Shown in pieces: positions 33,293 to 42,385 of a stretch of 47,967 nucleotides of DNA. The notes under the pieces were generated by a model, which worked only from the letters and a program-made list of their open reading frames with translations, ran no database searches and was not told the DNA's origin. The position numbers and the translations under genes were made by a program. Position 1 is the stretch's first letter. Every line of letters starts with the position of its first letter. Origin of the DNA: Candidatus Galligastranaerophilus intestinavium (GTDB lineage: Bacteria; Cyanobacteriota; Vampirovibrionia; Gastranaerophilales; Gastranaerophilaceae); the NCBI GenBank assembly GCA_018716625.1, contig DVJQ01000040.1, positions 1-47,967 of the forward strand, read 5' to 3'.

Positions 33293-34605
33293 TTTAAAAC
33301 TCCAAAAATACAACTCAAAAACGCCTTTATGTCCCAAAACAGCTCTTTTAGGCTTCTGCCTCTAATAAAATCAATTATAAGCCCTCTAAACTCGTCGCGT
33401 TTTGGTACACAATTTGCACCGCAAAAAATCTTAAAAAATTCACTTGCAAACTCAGGGTAATAATTCATAAGCGAATTTGTCCTCAAATAAAGATTTTCCA
33501 TAACATTTTGATAAGATTTTAAATCTTTTAATATAAAAGATTTTTCAAGCTTTTTCCCGTAAAGACTCAGGGTTTTTTTGGAATAATCTTTTATTTTAAC
33601 AGCATATGCAGCTGTTTCACCTGCGAATTTACCGCTTATTAGTGCATAATTTGTACCTTCAAAATGAATGCCGTTTACAAAACCGGCAGCATCACCAACC
33701 AGCAAAACCCCGTTTTTGTATAGTTTTGGCAGTTTTTTGTATCCGCCCTCGGGAATTAAGTGTGCGCTGTATTCCAAAAGCTCACCGCCTTGAATAAGAG
33801 GGCTTACAACAGGGTGTTCTTTCAATTTTTCAAGCAAATCAGAAGGGTTAAGCTCGTATTTTGTTAAATCTTCAAGATTTAATCCTAATCCCAAAGATAC
33901 GCAATCGTCATAAGTATACATAAAACCAAGACCGAAAGGGGCATCTTTAAGTCCTAAACCGCCTAAAAAATTCCTTGCCGCACCGTTTTTTGAGCCGTTT
34001 TTAATATTAAAGCGCTCCTCCAGTGTTTCTTTTGAAAGCTTAATTGTTTCTTTTATGCTCAATACCATATCTTTTGGTTCATAGTCTTTTCTTAAACCCG
34101 TTTGTCTTGCAAGGAGAGAATTTACACCATCAGCCAAAATAACCACACTTGCCTCGATTTTCTCAAGCTCGGTTTGAACTCCGCATACACAATCTTCTTT
34201 TATTATTAAATTTTTCACAAGGGTCGACGGGGCAAAATAAACCCCTTCCTCTTTTGCTTTTTCAACAAGCCACAAGTCAAACTTGGAGCGATAAATACTT
34301 GCGCTTTTTTTTGCCTCCGGAAAATCACAAGAAACATCAACACTTGAGTTATCCGTCAAAAGCGACCAAGTGTGCTTATTTATATAACGTTCAATCGGAG
34401 CTTGCTCCCAAGAATCCGGAAAAATCTCTTTAAGAGCAGTTAAAAAAACGGCACCGCCAATCATGTTTTTTGTGCCTACATGACCTGAGCGCTCGACAAG
34501 CAAGGTTTTTGCACCGCACCTTTTTGCACTGAGTGCGGCACTAACGCCGGCAGGGCCTGCGCCTACAACAATTACATCAAACTTTTGTACCTCTGTATCC
34601 TCCAT
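33289..34605 (-). CDS. fixC: FixC-type flavoprotein (electron transfer flavoprotein-quinone oxidoreductase family)
   Basis: The 438-residue FAD protein has a dinucleotide-binding VVGAGPAGVSAA (about 12-23), ADGVNSLLA and GDAAGFVNGIHFEGTNYAL, typical of FixC and geranylgeranyl-reductase-like flavoproteins. Adjacency to fixX supports FixC. The reading frame opens at 34632, but TTGTCA-17-TATAAT places the start six bases before the Met at 34605 (MEDTEVQKFDVI), again leaderless. The FixAB partner must be elsewhere if this is a working bifurcating complex. Confidence 0.85.
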   Translation of the reverse strand: MEDTEVQKFDVIVVGAGPAGVSAALSAKRCGAKTLLVERSGHVGTKNMIGGAVFLTALKEIFPDSWEQAPIERYINKHTWSLLTDNSSVDVSCDFPEAKKSASIYRSKFDLWLVEKAKEEGVYFAPSTLVKNLIIKEDCVCGVQTELEKIEASVVILADGVNSLLARQTGLRKDYEPKDMVLSIKETIKLSKETLEERFNIKNGSKNGAARNFLGGLGLKDAPFGLGFMYTYDDCVSLGLGLNLEDLTKYELNPSDLLEKLKEHPVVSPLIQGGELLEYSAHLIPEGGYKKLPKLYKNGVLLVGDAAGFVNGIHFEGTNYALISGKFAGETAAYAVKIKDYSKKTLSLYGKKLEKSFILKDLKSYQNVMENLYLRTNSLMNYYPEFASEFFKIFCGANCVPKRDEFRGLIIDFIRGRSLKELFWDIKAFLSCIFGVLK

Positions 34606-34611
34606 AAAATA

Positions 34612-34640
34612 ATTATACAAGCTATTTTGCACAATGACAA
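34612..34640 (-). promoter_or_regulatory. fixC promoter, predicted leaderless
   Basis: On the minus strand TTGTCA (34635-34640), a 17-base spacer and TATAAT (34612-34617) end six bases before the ATG at 34605. This is the clearest of the leaderless promoters; the upstream in-frame start (34632) lies inside the spacer. Confidence 0.75.
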
Positions 34641-34703
34641 CGATTTTAATAAGTAAATCAAGAGAGTAATTTACTTTTTTAACTTTTTTATTTTTTTTGT
34701 TTG

Positions 34704-34712
34704 TGCTAAATT
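34704..34712 (+). promoter_or_regulatory. alaS extended -10
   Basis: TGC-TAAATT (34704-34712) would start transcription near 34719, three bases before the ATG at 34722 chosen for alaS. Nearly leaderless. The upstream ATG at 34713 directly abuts the -10 and would not be included in the mRNA. Confidence 0.4.
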
Positions 34713-34721
34713 ATGCGTATT

Positions 34722-37343
34722 ATGAAAACTGCTGATGAAATTAGAGAAGAATTTTTAAGCTTTTTTGAAAAAAAGCACAACTCAAAAAGGGTAAAAAGCT
34801 CGTCGCTTATACCCGATAACCCTACAATTTTACTTACAACCGCAGGTATGGTGCAATTTATACCGTACTTTTTAGGTTTGGAAAAATTCCCTTATGACCC
34901 GCCAAGAGCAACATCTTGTCAAAAATGTGCAAGGGCAGGCGGAAAAGACTCCGACATTGAAAATGTAGGCAGAACGCCAAGACACCATACATTTTTTGAA
35001 ATGCTCGGCAATTTCAGCTTTGGAGATTATTTCAAAGAGGAAGTAATACCTTGGTCTTGGGATTTTGTAACAAATTATTTAAAATTAGATAAAAATCGCC
35101 TTTGGATTACTATTTATGAAGATGACGACGAAGCAGGCGAAATTTGGCAAAAAGCAGGTGTACCCAAGGAAAGAATTATTAAAAAAGGCAAAAAGGACAA
35201 CTTCTGGGGCCCTGTCGGCATCTCGGGTTCATGTGGTCCTTGCAGCGAAATACACTACGACTTGGGCGAACATTTAAAATGTTCCGATGATTGTTCAATC
35301 GCAACTTGTGAATGCAACAGATGGGTTGAAATTTGGAACCTTGTATTTACTGAGCTTTTCCAAGATGAAGAAGGCAACCTTACACCCCTTGAAAAGAAAA
35401 ATGTTGATACCGGTATGGGGCTTGAGCGCATTGCAATGGTATGCCAAGGAGTAGACTCTACATTTGAAACGGATTTGCTAAAACAAATTTTAGATAAAGT
35501 TTGTGAAATTACAGGCAAAAAATACAAAGAAAACGACAAAACGGACATTTCACTCAGAATAATAACAGACCATGCCCGCTGTGTAAGTTTTATGATAGCA
35601 GACGGTATTTTACCTTCGAATGAAGGCAGAGGCTATGTTTTGAGGATGATACTTCGTCGAGCATTGCGCCATGGCTACATTTTGGGTCTTGAATTACCTT
35701 TTATGCAACCTGTTATTGATAAAGTAATTGATATATACAAAGGTGCATATCCCGAGCTCAAGGAAAACAGAGCAAAAATTCAAGACACAATTAAAAAAGA
35801 GGAAGAAAGGTTTAATCTGACACTAAAGCGCGGCTGGACGCACATAGAAGAATTGATCAAAAAGATTAAATCGGAAAATAAAAATGAAATCTCCGGCGAA
35901 GAAGCTTTTAAACTTTATGATACATACGGTTTCCCGCTTGAGTTAACAAAAGAAATTGCGGATGAAAATTCGCTAAAAGTTAACGAAGAAGATTTTCAAA
36001 AAAACATGCAAGAACAAAAAGACCGCGCAAGAGCGTCGGTTCAAAAAATCAGTCTTGTAGACGACCTTGTATATGTTAATAATCCCGCAACAGAGTTTTT
36101 GGGATACGAGCAAAACTCTTGCAGGGCAACGGTTATAAATGTCATAGAAAATGATGATACGCTGGATATAATTCTGGATAAAACCGTGTTTTATGCACAA
36201 AGCGGCGGCCAAGTAGGCGATGTTGGCGTTATTATGAAATCCGACTGTGACACAAAAATTGAGGTAATCGAAACATTTAAAGTGCAAGACGTTTTTGTAC
36301 ACAGAGTCAAAAAAGATGCGCAAATCAAAAAAGGCGACCAAGTTTTGGCACTTATTGACTTTAAAAGAAGGCGAGAAATTGAAAAACATCACTCTTTAGC
36401 ACACTTGCTACAGGCTGCACTTATAAAAGAGCTTGGAGATGAAGTTCATCAGGCAGGTTCACAAGTGGAAGAAAACCGCACCAGATACGACTTTTCACTT
36501 TCACGCGCTATGAGCAAAGATGAAATTAAAAATGTTGAAAATACAATAAATGACTGGATAAACCAAGGAATTGAGCGCAAAACGGAAGTTATGCCGATTG
36601 AAGAAGCAAGGCTGACAGGCGCTATGGCTCTTTTTGGTGAAAAATACGGTGATATGGTACGCGTAGTAAGCTTCGGAGAAGAAAAATGCATCTCAAAAGA
36701 ACTCTGCGGAGGTTGTCACGTTAAAAACACAAAAGATTTACGACTTGCAAAAATAGTATCGGAAAGCGCTATTGCAGCAGGTGTAAGGCGTATTGAGATT
36801 TTGTGTTCAAATTCTGCTTTTGACTATTTAAGTGAAAAAGCAAGTATTATCGATGAAATTGCGCACAAAAACAAAATTCCCTACACCCAAATTGAGGATA
36901 AAATTGAAAAAATTGAAGCTCAAAACCGCGAATTAAGCGCAAAAGTAGGCGAACTGGAATCAAAAATAGCGCAATCAAGCTTTGCCTCATTTATTTCAAA
37001 AGCCCAAGACATTGAAGGCGGAAAGCTTTTCATATCAAAAATCGAAGACTTTGCACCCAATGCAATTAAAACAGGCATTGAATTATTCGCTAAAAAGCTC
37101 GGCGAGAGCATTATAGTTCTGTGCTCGATAAAAGAGGACGGAAGCGCTTTTGTAATTGCAAAAGTCAGCGATTCTTTTGTTAAAAAAGGAATTCAAGCCG
37201 GTAAAATAGTTGGAGAAATAACCAAGAAAATGGGCGGAGGCGGCGGAGGCAGACCTCAAATGGCTCAAGGGGCAGGAAAAGACGCTACCAAGGTTGATGA
37301 AATTCTTGCAGATATTGAAAATTCAATAAAATCAAGTCTATAA
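34722..37343 (+). CDS. alaS: Alanyl-tRNA synthetase
   Basis: AlaRS charges tRNA-Ala and edits mischarged Ser/Gly. The 873-residue protein starts MKTADEIREEFLSFFEKK, the usual family start, and this favours the second ATG over the one at 34713. Catalytic motifs include TTAGMVQFIPYFLG and FEMLGNFSFGDYFK. The editing domain has HHSLAHLLQAAL and CGGCHV. The C-terminal domain includes a glycine-rich GGGGGGRPQMAQG. Its 3' end overlaps the convergent rsmI by six bases. Confidence 0.98.
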   Translation: MKTADEIREEFLSFFEKKHNSKRVKSSSLIPDNPTILLTTAGMVQFIPYFLGLEKFPYDPPRATSCQKCARAGGKDSDIENVGRTPRHHTFFEMLGNFSFGDYFKEEVIPWSWDFVTNYLKLDKNRLWITIYEDDDEAGEIWQKAGVPKERIIKKGKKDNFWGPVGISGSCGPCSEIHYDLGEHLKCSDDCSIATCECNRWVEIWNLVFTELFQDEEGNLTPLEKKNVDTGMGLERIAMVCQGVDSTFETDLLKQILDKVCEITGKKYKENDKTDISLRIITDHARCVSFMIADGILPSNEGRGYVLRMILRRALRHGYILGLELPFMQPVIDKVIDIYKGAYPELKENRAKIQDTIKKEEERFNLTLKRGWTHIEELIKKIKSENKNEISGEEAFKLYDTYGFPLELTKEIADENSLKVNEEDFQKNMQEQKDRARASVQKISLVDDLVYVNNPATEFLGYEQNSCRATVINVIENDDTLDIILDKTVFYAQSGGQVGDVGVIMKSDCDTKIEVIETFKVQDVFVHRVKKDAQIKKGDQVLALIDFKRRREIEKHHSLAHLLQAALIKELGDEVHQAGSQVEENRTRYDFSLSRAMSKDEIKNVENTINDWINQGIERKTEVMPIEEARLTGAMALFGEKYGDMVRVVSFGEEKCISKELCGGCHVKNTKDLRLAKIVSESAIAAGVRRIEILCSNSAFDYLSEKASIIDEIAHKNKIPYTQIEDKIEKIEAQNRELSAKVGELESKIAQSSFASFISKAQDIEGGKLFISKIEDFAPNAIKTGIELFAKKLGESIIVLCSIKEDGSAFVIAKVSDSFVKKGIQAGKIVGEITKKMGGGGGGRPQMAQGAGKDATKVDEILADIENSIKSSL

Positions 37344-38150
37344 CTTGTAAAGAATTTCTTTGACTTTATTCTTTGGAAAATCAAAAAAAGCACATAATAC
37401 ATTGATTATATCTTTATCGCAAAGCCTTAAACTCTTTAGAGTTGAGGCTTTTTCAATTATTTGACTTTCAATGTCAAAATTTTGCTCAAAATGTACCATG
37501 CACACAAATTCACCCTTTTGCGTGAGATTTTCCAAAACCTCTTTAACAGGAGCAGTTTTTATTTCTTCAAATTTTTTTGTTAATTCGCGCCCATAGCTCA
37601 AAACAGCCTGCGGACGAAGTTTTGCAAGAATTTTTAGTGTTTCTTCCATCCTGTTTGGACTTTGATAAAAAACAAGATTTTCTGCTTTATTTTTTAAAAA
37701 AATTTCTTCAATCTGTCCCTTAACTCTGGGTAAAAAACCGACAAACTTAAAGTTTTCACCCATCCTTTGTACAGACTGTAAAAGGGCAATAACCGCACTT
37801 GCGCCGCATATTGGAATAACTCTAAAGCCTGCCTCAACAACACTTTTTACAAGTATTTCGCCCGGGTCTGAAACAAGGGGAGTTCCGGCATCAGACACAA
37901 GTGCAACACTTTTGCCCTCTTTTAAATATCCCAAAAACAGCTCAGTACGCTTATTTTCACTAAACTTATGATAACTTATAAGCCGAGTCTTAATGTCGTA
38001 TTTTTCGCAAAGTCTTGATGTAATTCTTGTGTCCTCGCAAGCAATGACATCGACACTTTTTAGCACTTCAAGCGCGCGAAAGGTAATATCGCCAAGGTTA
38101 CCAATGGGTGTAGCAACGGTATAAAGCGCTGTTTCTATTTCACCTGCCAA
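37338..38150 (-). CDS. rsmI: 16S rRNA (cytidine1402-2'-O)-methyltransferase
   Basis: RsmI methylates the ribose of C1402 in 16S rRNA. The 270-residue protein has LYTVATPIGNLGDITFRA at the N-terminus, ACEDTR, LVSDAGTPLVSDPG and YQSPNRMEETL, all diagnostic. I prefer a TTG at 38150 (AGAAGG upstream, near the conserved N-terminus) over an in-frame ATG at 38189. It overlaps cysS by 16 bases. Together with ksgA, two 16S methyltransferases are in the window. Confidence 0.93.
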   Translation of the reverse strand: MAGEIETALYTVATPIGNLGDITFRALEVLKSVDVIACEDTRITSRLCEKYDIKTRLISYHKFSENKRTELFLGYLKEGKSVALVSDAGTPLVSDPGEILVKSVVEAGFRVIPICGASAVIALLQSVQRMGENFKFVGFLPRVKGQIEEIFLKNKAENLVFYQSPNRMEETLKILAKLRPQAVLSYGRELTKKFEEIKTAPVKEVLENLTQKGEFVCMVHFEQNFDIESQIIEKASTLKSLRLCDKDIINVLCAFFDFPKNKVKEILYKL

Positions 38151-39541
38151 GTTGTACCTTCTTTTGAATCTTTGAGCAATATGCCGCACTTGTCAAACTC
38201 ATCGCGGATTAAATCTGATTTTGCCCAGTCTTTATTATCTCTTGCAGCTTTTCTTATTGAAATAATTTTCTCTATTGCCTCATTGGCGCAAATATTTTCA
38301 TCAATTTCAAAAGTTTTGTACAACGGTAAAATCATTTCTCTAAGTTCACTTTCGCACACTTCTTTCTTTGCAAGTGAAAAATCAAATCCCAAAACTTCGC
38401 CAAGAGTAATGAGTGTACTTGCATAGAGCCTTGCTTCTTTTTCATCCGAGGCTTTTTTAACCTTATCCGCCACAGCAAACAATACGGCAAGAGCCTTTGA
38501 CGTGTTTAAATCATCATCCATTGCAAGCTTAAAGGCATTAACTGACTCCTCGTCGACTTCATCTGTTTTATTGTAACCACAAGCAGCGCCTATCAGTCTT
38601 TTTGCACCTGCAGCAGCAGAATTAAGCGCCTCGTCGTTAAATTCTACAGGCATTCTGTAGTGATTTGTCAAAATAAAAAACCTTATAGCATTTGAGTCAT
38701 ATTTTTTCAATAAATCATCAATTGTTAAAAAGTTGTTCAAAGACTTTGACATTTTTTCTTTATTTATTGTCACAAATCCGTTATGCAGCCAATAATTTAC
38801 AAATTTACATCCGTTAGCACACTCGCTCTGGGCAAGTTCGTTTTCATGGTGCGGAAAAGTTAAGTCAGCTCCACCTGCGTGGATGTCTATACTGTCACCC
38901 AAGAATTTTTTACTCATAGCCGAGCATTCAATGTGCCACCCCGGACGACCCAAGCCCCAAGGGCTTTTATAGCCATGCTTTTCGTCTTTTTTCCACAGGG
39001 CAAAATCAAGCGGCGATTTTTTCTTCTCGTCAGTGTCAACTCTTGCACCTGCCATCAAATCATCAATAGGTTGTTTTGAAAGTTGCCCGTATTTTTTATA
39101 TTTTTCAACTTCAAAGTATACATCACCGTCAACAGGGTAGGCAAAACCGTTATCTATGAGTTTTTTAACCATAGCAATCATCTCGCCTATTGTCTTTGTA
39201 GCACGCGGCTCTACATCAGGTTTAAGACAATTTAAGCCCTTCATGGAATTCTCAAAAGATGCATAAAATTCTTTTGTAATGTCTTCAGGCAAAACTCCCT
39301 GCATGTCGGCTTTTTTGAGAATTTTATCATCGACATCGGTTACGTTTCTGCAGTATGTGGTATTATAACCTAAGAACTTTAAGTAACGGTATAATACATC
39401 CCAAGTTATATAACACCTTGCATGTCCCAAGTGAGCCTTATCGTATACGGTAGGCCCGCAGACATACATTTTTACTTTTTTATCCTCAAGCGGGATAAAT
39501 TCTTCCAATTTGTTTGATAATGAATTATAAAATTTAAGCAT
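38135..39541 (-). CDS. cysS: Cysteinyl-tRNA synthetase
   Basis: CysRS charges tRNA-Cys. The 468-residue protein has the zinc Cys in YVCGPTVYD (about 26-34), the HIGH variant HLGHARCY, the second zinc site WHIECSAMS, HHENELAQSE and KEKMSKSLNNF. I use the ATG at 39541, since TAGAAT ends six bases upstream; another ATG lies two codons earlier. It overlaps rsmI, giving a cysS-rsmI unit. Confidence 0.97.
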   Translation of the reverse strand: MLKFYNSLSNKLEEFIPLEDKKVKMYVCGPTVYDKAHLGHARCYITWDVLYRYLKFLGYNTTYCRNVTDVDDKILKKADMQGVLPEDITKEFYASFENSMKGLNCLKPDVEPRATKTIGEMIAMVKKLIDNGFAYPVDGDVYFEVEKYKKYGQLSKQPIDDLMAGARVDTDEKKKSPLDFALWKKDEKHGYKSPWGLGRPGWHIECSAMSKKFLGDSIDIHAGGADLTFPHHENELAQSECANGCKFVNYWLHNGFVTINKEKMSKSLNNFLTIDDLLKKYDSNAIRFFILTNHYRMPVEFNDEALNSAAAGAKRLIGAACGYNKTDEVDEESVNAFKLAMDDDLNTSKALAVLFAVADKVKKASDEKEARLYASTLITLGEVLGFDFSLAKKEVCESELREMILPLYKTFEIDENICANEAIEKIISIRKAARDNKDWAKSDLIRDEFDKCGILLKDSKEGTTWQVK

Positions 39542-39547
39542 AGACAT

Positions 39548-39553
39548 ATTCTA
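39548..39553 (-). promoter_or_regulatory. cysS -10, predicted leaderless
   Basis: TAGAAT on the minus strand (39548-39553) ends exactly six bases before the ATG at 39541. No TGN extension and no convincing -35 were found. Confidence 0.4.
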
Positions 39554-39608
39554 ATATAAACAATTTTATATTAAAATAGCAAGTGAGATTATAGTTTTTG
39601 GAGTAAGT

Positions 39609-40898
39609 ATGAAAAACACTGTTGTTGTTGGAGCGCAATTCGGCGATGAAGGAAAGGCTAAAATAACCGACCTTCTTGCTCATCAAGCCGATTTTATTAT
39701 CCGTTATCAGGGCGGATCAAACGCGGGACACACCGTTGTGGTAGATGACAAAAAATACAAATTTCACCTAATCCCCTCGGGCATTTTATATCCTGATAAA
39801 ATCTGCTTTATGGGAGCAGGAGTTGTTATTTGCCCCGAGGACTTCAAAAAAGAAGTTGATGAAATAATTTCTCAAGGGGTAAGTTTTGATCAAATAAGAA
39901 AAGCTTTGAGAATCAGCCCCTTAGCACACATAACAATGCCTTATCACAGAGCAATTGACGGTTGGTGCGAAACAGATTTGGGCGAAAAGAAAATAGGCAC
40001 AACAAAAAAAGGTATAGGTCCGACATACACAGACAAATATGCTCGTTGCGGCATAAGGGTAGAGGATTTGTTTGACGAAAATCTTTTATCAGACAAGCTT
40101 GATGTAATTTTGCCAATGAAAAACAAAGAATTACAAAATGTATACGGACTTAAAACATACACTAAAGAAGAAATTTTAAAAATCTGCAAAGAGTACAAAG
40201 AAATTTTTACGCCTTATGTTTGCTTTAACTGGCAAGAGGTGATAGCTGACGCCAAGAAAAACAAGACCATACTTTTTGAAGGCGCACAAGGAGTAATGCT
40301 TGATATTGACTATGGCACATATCCTTATGTTACAAGCTCAAACCCTGTTGCAGGAGGAGCAGCCATAGGCGGGTCAATGGGTCCTTTGGTTATCCAAGAA
40401 GTAATTGGGGTATTTAAAGCATACACGACTCGTGTCGGTGAAGGGCCTTTTGTAACCGAGCTTACGGATGAAACAGGCAAAACAATACAGCAAACAGGGG
40501 CAGAATACGGCACAACAACAGGCAGGGCAAGACGTTGCGGTTGGTTTGACGCGGTATTTGGAAAATACAGCGTACTTGTCGGGGGTATAAGCTCTGCTGC
40601 AATTACAAAGTTGGATGTTTTTGACAAATTTGATGAAATTAAAATATGCACAGGATACAAAAACAAAAAGACTTGCGAAATTATCAAACAATATCCGACA
40701 AAAGTGGCTACGCACTACAATTACGAGCCTGTTTACGAAAGGTTTAGAGGCTGGAAAACAGACATTTCAAACATAAGGAAGTTTGAAGATTTACCTGAAG
40801 CTGCTAAAGTTTACATAGAAAAAATTGAAGAACTCTTGGGAGTTCCGGTAAAAATCATCAGTGTTGGTCCAAACAGAGATCAAACAATATTCAAATAA
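39609..40898 (+). CDS. purA: Adenylosuccinate synthetase
   Basis: PurA couples IMP and aspartate with GTP in AMP synthesis. The 429-residue protein has the P-loop GAQFGDEGKAK (about 8-18), RYQGGSNAGHTV (about 33-44), FEGAQGVMLDIDYGTYPYVT and the TTTGRARRCGWFDAV motif. GGAG lies a few bases upstream, so this unit has a Shine-Dalgarno leader. Its end overlaps the convergent TPR gene by eight bases. Confidence 0.98.
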   Translation: MKNTVVVGAQFGDEGKAKITDLLAHQADFIIRYQGGSNAGHTVVVDDKKYKFHLIPSGILYPDKICFMGAGVVICPEDFKKEVDEIISQGVSFDQIRKALRISPLAHITMPYHRAIDGWCETDLGEKKIGTTKKGIGPTYTDKYARCGIRVEDLFDENLLSDKLDVILPMKNKELQNVYGLKTYTKEEILKICKEYKEIFTPYVCFNWQEVIADAKKNKTILFEGAQGVMLDIDYGTYPYVTSSNPVAGGAAIGGSMGPLVIQEVIGVFKAYTTRVGEGPFVTELTDETGKTIQQTGAEYGTTTGRARRCGWFDAVFGKYSVLVGGISSAAITKLDVFDKFDEIKICTGYKNKKTCEIIKQYPTKVATHYNYEPVYERFRGWKTDISNIRKFEDLPEAAKVYIEKIEELLGVPVKIISVGPNRDQTIFK

Positions 40899-41484
40899 AC
40901 TGATAATTTGCTAAAAGACGCTTAACATCGGAAGTTATAATTAAATCGGGGTTTTGCACACAAAAATCGTCAAGTATTGTAACTGCAGCCCCGATTTTAT
41001 TTTGTTTCAAATAAATTAAACCCAGAATAATGGCACTATAGGGATTTTTATCCTTTTGTGAAAGATGATATGTAACTTTTGAGTTTAAAATCCCTCTTGC
41101 TTCGTACACATTTACGAGATTTTTATAATAAACAAAATTCATGCAATCACCCAAAAGTGCCTGTTCAAAACATTTTTGAGCCCACATTGGAAAAAGTTTA
41201 TTGTTATTTAGGGCATACATTCTCATATACACCTGCCCTAAATTGTTATAATAAACGCTTGTTGCTTGAACGTTAGGATTTAGCGCAATGGCAATTTTAA
41301 ACTCTTTCATTGCAGCCTCCAAATCGCCCTCTTTCATAAAAATTACACCCTGATTGTTATGTTGCTTAGCGTTTCTTGTTGCATCGATTGTTGAAATTTC
41401 ACTGATTGCAACATTAAAAGAGGACATAAAAACAACAAAGAGAATAAAAATTCTACAGTATAATTTCCATACCTTCTTTAGCAA
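40891..41484 (-). CDS. Secreted TPR-like protein
   Basis: A 197-residue protein with a signal-peptide-like N-terminus (LKKVWKLYCRIFILFVVFMS, then FNVAIS) and TPR-type segments: AKQHNNQGVIFMKEGDLEAA, VYYNNLGQVYMRMYAL and SAIILGLIYLKQNKIGAAVT. Likely periplasmic. The start is a TTG at 41484 that keeps the signal peptide; a Met at 41427 would remove it. It overlaps the MBL gene by 32 bases and closes a five-gene operon. Confidence 0.75.
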   Translation of the reverse strand: MLKKVWKLYCRIFILFVVFMSSFNVAISEISTIDATRNAKQHNNQGVIFMKEGDLEAAMKEFKIAIALNPNVQATSVYYNNLGQVYMRMYALNNNKLFPMWAQKCFEQALLGDCMNFVYYKNLVNVYEARGILNSKVTYHLSQKDKNPYSAIILGLIYLKQNKIGAAVTILDDFCVQNPDLIITSDVKRLLANYQFI

Positions 41485-42385
41485 ATTCTATTCCGTTCAT
41501 TTTGTTTGAAAACTCTTTTTCAAGCATTTCAAGTGTAGTATCATCATAATTTGGGTCATAATGGAAAAAGAACAGTCTTTTTGCTTTTGCCAACTTCGCA
41601 CTCTCAAGCGCCATTTGATAAGTCGAATGTCCATAACCCTGCTTTGGCGCAACAGGAGAAACATAGTCCTGATGAGTATATTGTGCATCATGAATTAATA
41701 CGTCACAGCCGTAGGCAAATTCAATAAAGCGCTTATCCGAACCTACATAACTTTCCTTATCGGTTGCATACACCAACACTTTATTATTATAAGAAATTTT
41801 CATACAAAGACAACCGTTCTTAGGATGCGCTTGAGTTTTATAAAAACTTACCACAATATCATCTGTGCTATAGTCACTTGGACAAAAATCACTCAAATCA
41901 ATAATTTTTGCCTTTTCGCCTTTTTTTATAACCACAACTTTGGAATCATTCAAATTCTCTATATTAAATGTACATTTAACATCATCAATCCCAAGCGGGA
42001 AAACCCTGTCAAAAAGAACATCTTGCAGAGTGTCTTTTAAATCTTCGTTACTTACATTCAAACCAAAGACGTTAATTTTTGAACCGCGCACAAATACAGG
42101 TTTAAAAAACTGCAAACCCTGAATATGGTCTTGGTGAACATGGCTCAAAAGTATTGTAGCTTCAATGGTTTTTCTGTCATTCTGCTGCTGCGAGCTTAAA
42201 ATATGCTCTCGCACAAGTTCATTGCCTAAATCAACAATACCTGTACCGGCGTCTAAAACCAACAAATTCTCACCCAAGCCAACTTCAACACAAGATGTGT
42301 TGCCGCCAAACCTTAGAAAATTTGCTCTCGGAGTGGGGTAAGAACCTCTTACACCTCTGAATTTTACCTTAAAATCTTGCTCCAC
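41453..42385 (-). CDS. MBL-fold metallohydrolase
   Basis: The 310-residue protein has RGVRGSYPTP (about 10-19), FGGNTSCVEV, LDAGTGIVDLG and the zinc motif SHVHQDHIQG (His-x-His-x-Asp-His, 82-87). A later Asp and His fall in VYATDKESYVG, DVLIHDAQYTHQDY and FFFHYDPNYDD. This resembles PhnP/phosphodiesterase-like MBL proteins; the substrate is unknown. The start is a GTG overlapping the preceding stop by one base (TAGTG). Confidence 0.85.
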   Translation of the reverse strand: MEQDFKVKFRGVRGSYPTPRANFLRFGGNTSCVEVGLGENLLVLDAGTGIVDLGNELVREHILSSQQQNDRKTIEATILLSHVHQDHIQGLQFFKPVFVRGSKINVFGLNVSNEDLKDTLQDVLFDRVFPLGIDDVKCTFNIENLNDSKVVVIKKGEKAKIIDLSDFCPSDYSTDDIVVSFYKTQAHPKNGCLCMKISYNNKVLVYATDKESYVGSDKRFIEFAYGCDVLIHDAQYTHQDYVSPVAPKQGYGHSTYQMALESAKLAKAKRLFFFHYDPNYDDTTLEMLEKEFSNKMNGIEFAKEGMEIIL

